Positions 8,501-8,913 of a DNA stretch of 8,913 bases are shown in pieces (the first letter of the stretch is position 1; each line of letters starts with the position of its first letter). This DNA is from Cyclobacteriaceae bacterium. Lineage in GTDB: Bacteria > Bacteroidota > Bacteroidia > Cytophagales > Cyclobacteriaceae. Below the pieces are notes generated by a model. It was not told where the DNA came from. It did no database searches and saw nothing but the letters and a program-made list of their open reading frames with translations. The stretch spans positions 1 to 8,913 of the forward strand of contig JAUUZS010000138.1 in NCBI GenBank assembly GCA_030589835.1. The letters are read 5' to 3'. The position numbers and the translations under genes are program-made.

Positions 8501-8913
8501 TTTGTGAGCACTGGTGCAGATATAAGTCATACATATACCTCTTCAGCTGCTTTATTCGACATGGACAATGATGGAGATCTTGACCTGTTGGTTTCAGGAT
8601 GGGGAGTAACAGAGCAGGAGGAAGGCAGTTGGTTTTACCGAAATGATAGGGTAGCAAAAAACACTACGCCAAGTATCCCGGCAAATTTCAAAGCTACAGA
8701 AGTAAAAGACTCTGTATTGTTTTCATGGGCACCATCAACAGACCATCAAACAAATAGCAATGGATTATTTTACAACTTAAGAGTAGGAACCACCCCCAAT
8801 GGGGATGAGATCATGCCCAGTCATGCCATTGCAGGTACAGGTCAGCTGCTAAAGCCTTATAAAGGAAATGCCAGCCAAAACCTTGGCTGGAAATTAAAAG
8901 GTCTGGATGTAGG
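2546..8913 (+). CDS. Giant secreted multi-propeller protein: VCBS/FG-GAP, Fn3, IPT and Asp-box domains (3' partial)
   Basis: The frame opens at ATG 2546 and has no stop to the window edge, giving 2122 visible codons. Residues 1-23 are a signal peptide (MKRLRLFIFLTFLCQTYQLAVYA, cleavage before Q24), which fixes the start. Domains in order: 21 VCBS/FG-GAP repeats (about 35-1108), Fn3 (about 1110-1222, with FSWSPATDSE and GTYYWSVQTVDNG), IPT/TIG-like (about 1225-1310), a seven-unit Asp-box propeller (about 1313-1592), a second IPT/TIG-like domain (about 1594-1684), 7 VCBS repeats (about 1688-2035) and the start of a second Fn3 (2039 onward, FSWAPSTDH). VCBS repeats are integrin-alpha-like beta-propeller blades that bind calcium through DxDxDG loops. 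Such proteins are usually surface adhesins or carbohydrate or matrix binders; no catalytic domain is visible. In Bacteroidota they commonly end in a T9SS sorting domain, which would lie past the edge. No Shine-Dalgarno sequence precedes the start. The architecture is firm; the adhesin role is inferred. Confidence 0.93.
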   Translation, partial: MKRLRLFIFLTFLCQTYQLAVYAQSYDLVSPNLGGYHRGDIEWGDYDNDGVFDILVSGCCDKADIIRNDNGTFQRLYLEMEQLEQGVSQWVDFDGDGDLDIFLNGQGICAIYRNDGNDSFVSISHGIPGLVSSEADWSDFDNDGDPDLILSGYNSETAEKYFTYIFQNNRNGEFEELETNLPGISEGVVNWYDYNQDEVLDVFIAGRSGDNTSISDIYKNLSNGQFLRITNSIDYIFGNSSSVAGDYDNDGDIDFLVSGSSQKGLASRIYRNDGSFQFRSFQVGILGFEDHDLDWTDADGDGDLDIIAQGRYWNQEKQEQEYHPQYLENKGNDTFVEADTYLEKLIYGSIKWCDLDNNNKADVVQTGYNNGVLSTKFLVDVLEDSFKTSNNSIEGFTRSSIHIADYNADGKIDILVTGSSRNNGNKTSLISYKGNNIFGEIESGIIGSGYCVSRWGDYDNDGDLDCIASAGGEETKIYENQSGNFIEKSFDLPSFAWSADAEWIDFDQDGDLDVVLGGQLDITYQCLARLYEYENDSYTLFAEFSDICNESAIKVADFDNNGYDDILLSGSGGGEFQKNNGDGTFTRYDVPWINEIRHYTSLAAHDYDGDGDIDIAISGAEDDHNFKHSAIYRNDGDFIFVNINAPLENVYRGGLAWGDLNEDSMPDLLLSGDDGSGPVTKIYYNKGNDTFEDAGISLLVVDYGEVAIYDYDNDGKNDLFLTGEDENNFSQFFIYKNQGGGQFININQEIQGVYYSDVAIGDYDGNGYNDILVAGKQHAWYDWGIEYPLTILYKNHGNNIIEELSLSIMDLQEGSVSLHDIDNDQDLDILISGSNNDVLYTKLYRNTGNDTFTEIINTGIIQVKYSSIDWNDYDQDGDSDLLISGYDGTSGNTKVYRNESGAYFTEMNFQFPGIQRGDASWADFNNDGQADILIVGEYNGTNITRVYKNNANGSFTDASNTIKDAESSSVLFGDFNGNGLEDVLLTGNPRYNSEFAHTYINQGNGILELKSELDYKINDRSKLSAGDTDNDGDLDILFTGGGWQGSKSILYKNDGNFELTPIVDIIDNAWESAVDFADFDHDGDLDFVFTGQNNSGGFTSIYLNTSGTQNTPPTAPQSLTTNISSDAVEFSWSPATDSETTQNSLTYNVKLISAFDGTLISPNTVHIDSAKMLFPDFGNSGYGTKHVVSGIFPGTYYWSVQTVDNGYLTSEFALVDTFEVAGDWPVPIVDAIFPRIADPGDTLAISGKYFSLVPQNNKINIGGKEALVISSTRQEIEFVVPDDQYGNQLFSLSVNEKLSAEKDSIYLYGEQQWRKLAPDFHANLTAVEIASIDTIVTGSDNGSVFRSVDKGQSWDSVYVADVAIRDIIHLDNGFVVLCGDQGLLQTSDDYGVTWTSIHFETATYTSIALDPAFNLWLTDSSGGIKTSSDKGQSWQTKYSGVNPVNDLEFTQELTAIATLNNGSIITTSDGGDSWTAKHIHGSSMGSVSFMDSNEGYVLGKGVSQLFKTNDGGSNWSQIDVSPDSTQLNDLFATSGLLFATGNYGFLFDGIMYWALQKPLTPQHLNAVTAAVFRGMNTAYAVGNGGTILQLTNQVQPQPIILNANKPWTYSGDTLIIRAINVGIDPLQIHANFNGIEGEVLSIEEENLSIIVPLLLEKDLEVELYLEYNDLVSESVSYALFNRFVPEDVGLEYKGLTISPLDFDRDGFMDLVTGHRFSNDKIKLWRNIDGERFEFYSNISDALFETYEIEVADVNNDGYGDIFINARDQAGEYKTHLFISDGNTNYTEFHSPLPGFDQGGLASGDMNNDGLVDLQGVGWSHGEQMDYRYILTNADKGSDFTMTNHDDWGREVEVFDYDSDFDNDLIYSANENLISINHGSYYEFVSIAGSDSRDSGEIELFDMENDGDIDFYESGWNHNTQQVEDVLYINSESGLDLLKGLLSPIQGGELLSGDFDNDGYCDLFAFGDGGDGNGIGEIYKNISGSSFVSTGADISHTYTSSAALFDMDNDGDLDLLVSGWGVTEQEEGSWFYRNDRVAKNTTPSIPANFKATEVKDSVLFSWAPSTDHQTNSNGLFYNLRVGTTPNGDEIMPSHAIAGTGQLLKPYKGNASQNLGWKLKGLDV
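2651..5860 (+). repeat. Array of 21 VCBS/FG-GAP repeats (three predicted seven-bladed propellers)
   Basis: Each unit of about 47-58 residues follows the pattern L-x-G-(IV)...W-(G/x)-D-(YF)-D-N-D-G-D-x-D-I-L-(VI)-S-G...(IL)-Y-(R/K)-N-(D/N)-G...F. The first Asp of the calcium loop falls at residues 45, 92, 139, 193, 246, 297, 354, 405, 457, 505, 557, 606, 659, 710, 762, 820, 872, 923, 974, 1027 and 1078. Twenty-one units divide into three groups of seven, the usual blade number of FG-GAP propellers. Units 4 (DYNQDE), 7 (DLDNNN), 13 (DLNEDS) and 16 (DIDNDQ) have degenerate loops and may not bind calcium. No linker separates the groups, so the propeller boundaries are inferred. Confidence 0.92.
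5873..6217 (+). other. Fn3 domain 1 of the giant protein
   Basis: Residues about 1110-1222. The domain opens with NTPPTAPQSL, has the strand VEFSWSPATDSE and closes with FPGTYYWSVQTVDNG before the edge strand ALVDTFEVAG. This matches the fibronectin type III form that follows VCBS arrays in many Bacteroidota surface proteins. It acts as a rigid spacer between propellers; no binding site is evident. Confidence 0.75.
6218..6475 (+). other. IPT/TIG-like domain 1 of the giant protein
   Basis: Residues about 1225-1310. The sequence PVPIVDAIFPRIADPGDTL, then ISGKYFS, NKINIGGKEA and IEFVVPDD, follows the IPT/TIG pattern of P-x-(x)-G-D-x-(L/V)-x-I-x-G-x-x-F and a closing (V/I)-x-(V/F)-x-V-P. IPT domains are Ig-like spacers or binding modules in surface proteins and in plexin-type receptors. 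It leads directly into the Asp-box propeller. Confidence 0.65.
6482..7318 (+). repeat. Seven-unit Asp-box (YCF48/BNR-like) beta-propeller
   Basis: Residues about 1313-1592. Five Asp-boxes (S/T-x-D-x-G-x-x-W type) are seen: SVDKGQSW (1347), SDDYGVTW (1387), SSDKGQSW (1428), TSDGGDSW (1467) and TNDGGSNW (1508). The preceding G-x-x-G-x-(I/V)-type strands recur at residues 1338, 1378, 1418, 1457, 1497, 1539 (ATGNYGFLFDG) and 1580 (AVGNGGTILQLT), a steady period of 39-42 residues. That makes seven units, the last two without an Asp-box. The pattern resembles the YCF48/HCF136 and sortilin/BNR families. Asp-boxes are structural turns, so sialidase or other enzyme activity should not be assumed, and no catalytic set was seen. 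Confidence 0.82.
7325..7600 (+). other. IPT/TIG-like domain 2 of the giant protein
   Basis: Residues about 1594-1684. The phrase QPQPIILNANKPWTYSGDTL and a following IIRAINVG, then LSIIVP, copy the layout of the first IPT-like domain (P-x-P-I-(I/V)...GDTL-x-I...(V/I)-P). It is more divergent, so the call rests on the shared frame rather than a full motif. It links the Asp-box propeller to the second VCBS array. Confidence 0.55.
7607..8650 (+). repeat. Second array of 7 VCBS/FG-GAP repeats (one predicted propeller)
   Basis: The calcium-loop Asp falls at residues 1701 (DFDRDG), 1752 (DVNNDG), 1804 (DMNNDG), 1855 (DYDSDF), 1901 (DMENDG), 1953 (DFDNDG) and 2005 (DMDNDG), with spacings of 46-52 residues. 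Exactly seven units lie between the second IPT-like and the second Fn3 domain, matching one closed seven-bladed propeller. Unit four has lost the loop glycine. The loops are more varied than in the first array (Met, Val or Glu at positions that are mostly Tyr/Phe or Asp there), so this array is probably not a recent copy of it. Confidence 0.9.
8660..8913 (+). other. Fn3 domain 2 of the giant protein (cut by window edge)
   Basis: Residues about 2039-2122. It opens with NTTPSIPANF, has the strand VLFSWAPSTDHQ and continues with FYNLRVGTTPNGDEIMPS and a late GNASQNLGWKLKGL. This is the common Fn3 form after VCBS arrays, in which GN...W.LKGL precedes a GTYYWSVQ-type strand, here just past the edge. 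It is homologous to the Fn3 domain at 5873-6217. Confidence 0.7.

Noticed and set aside
2600..8657. Many antisense frames of 60-110 codons opposite the giant gene
   Set aside because: They are opposite an uninterrupted VCBS coding frame whose GAT/AAT-rich codons give few stops on the other strand; they are rich in Ile and show no family features.

Overview
The window reads as a piece of a Bacteroidota genome, probably a Cytophagia- or Saprospiria-like marine or soil lineage. The reasons are AT-rich DNA, three secreted proteins whose signal peptides are followed by Q (LLA|Q, VNG|Q, VYA|Q), no Shine-Dalgarno sequences before the starts, and giant VCBS/FG-GAP plus Fn3 architecture of the kind exported by the type IX secretion system (T9SS) in this phylum. 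All recognised genes are on the + strand. Family assignments are from motif reading only; no database search was possible.

Region 1 (1-1232): the C-terminal end of an integral membrane protein (1-243) is followed, after a short spacer holding a possible 28-codon mini-ORF, by a secreted 297-residue protein (339-1232) with a FecR-like N-terminal region and a TPR-like C-terminal helical segment. They look like one transcription unit. The membrane protein end may belong to a CHASE2-type sensor, but this is tentative.

Region 2 (1233-1807): about 575 bp without a convincing gene. It carries two short GC-rich imperfect palindromes of a related kind, 35 bp apart, in an otherwise AT-rich spacer.

Region 3 (1808-8913): a two-gene unit. 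The first gene encodes a 242-residue secreted protein with a GDVG...TPGxNKxxxWD beta-sandwich motif, a second beta-rich region and a C-terminal membrane segment. Nine bases after its stop begins a giant ORF that stays open through the window edge (2122 codons visible, no stop). Read in order, that protein has a signal peptide, 21 VCBS/FG-GAP repeats, an Fn3 domain, an IPT/TIG-like domain, a seven-unit Asp-box (YCF48/BNR-like) propeller, a second IPT/TIG-like domain, 7 more VCBS repeats and the start of a second Fn3 domain.

The most notable observation is the arithmetic. The VCBS arrays hold exactly 21 and 7 units and the Asp-box array has 7 units, so the visible chain can be read as five consecutive seven-bladed beta-propellers of two different families, separated by Ig-like spacers. 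The likely role is a very large cell-surface or secreted calcium-dependent adhesin or scaffold, with the small upstream protein as a candidate partner. The C-terminal sorting domain that would support T9SS export lies outside the window.
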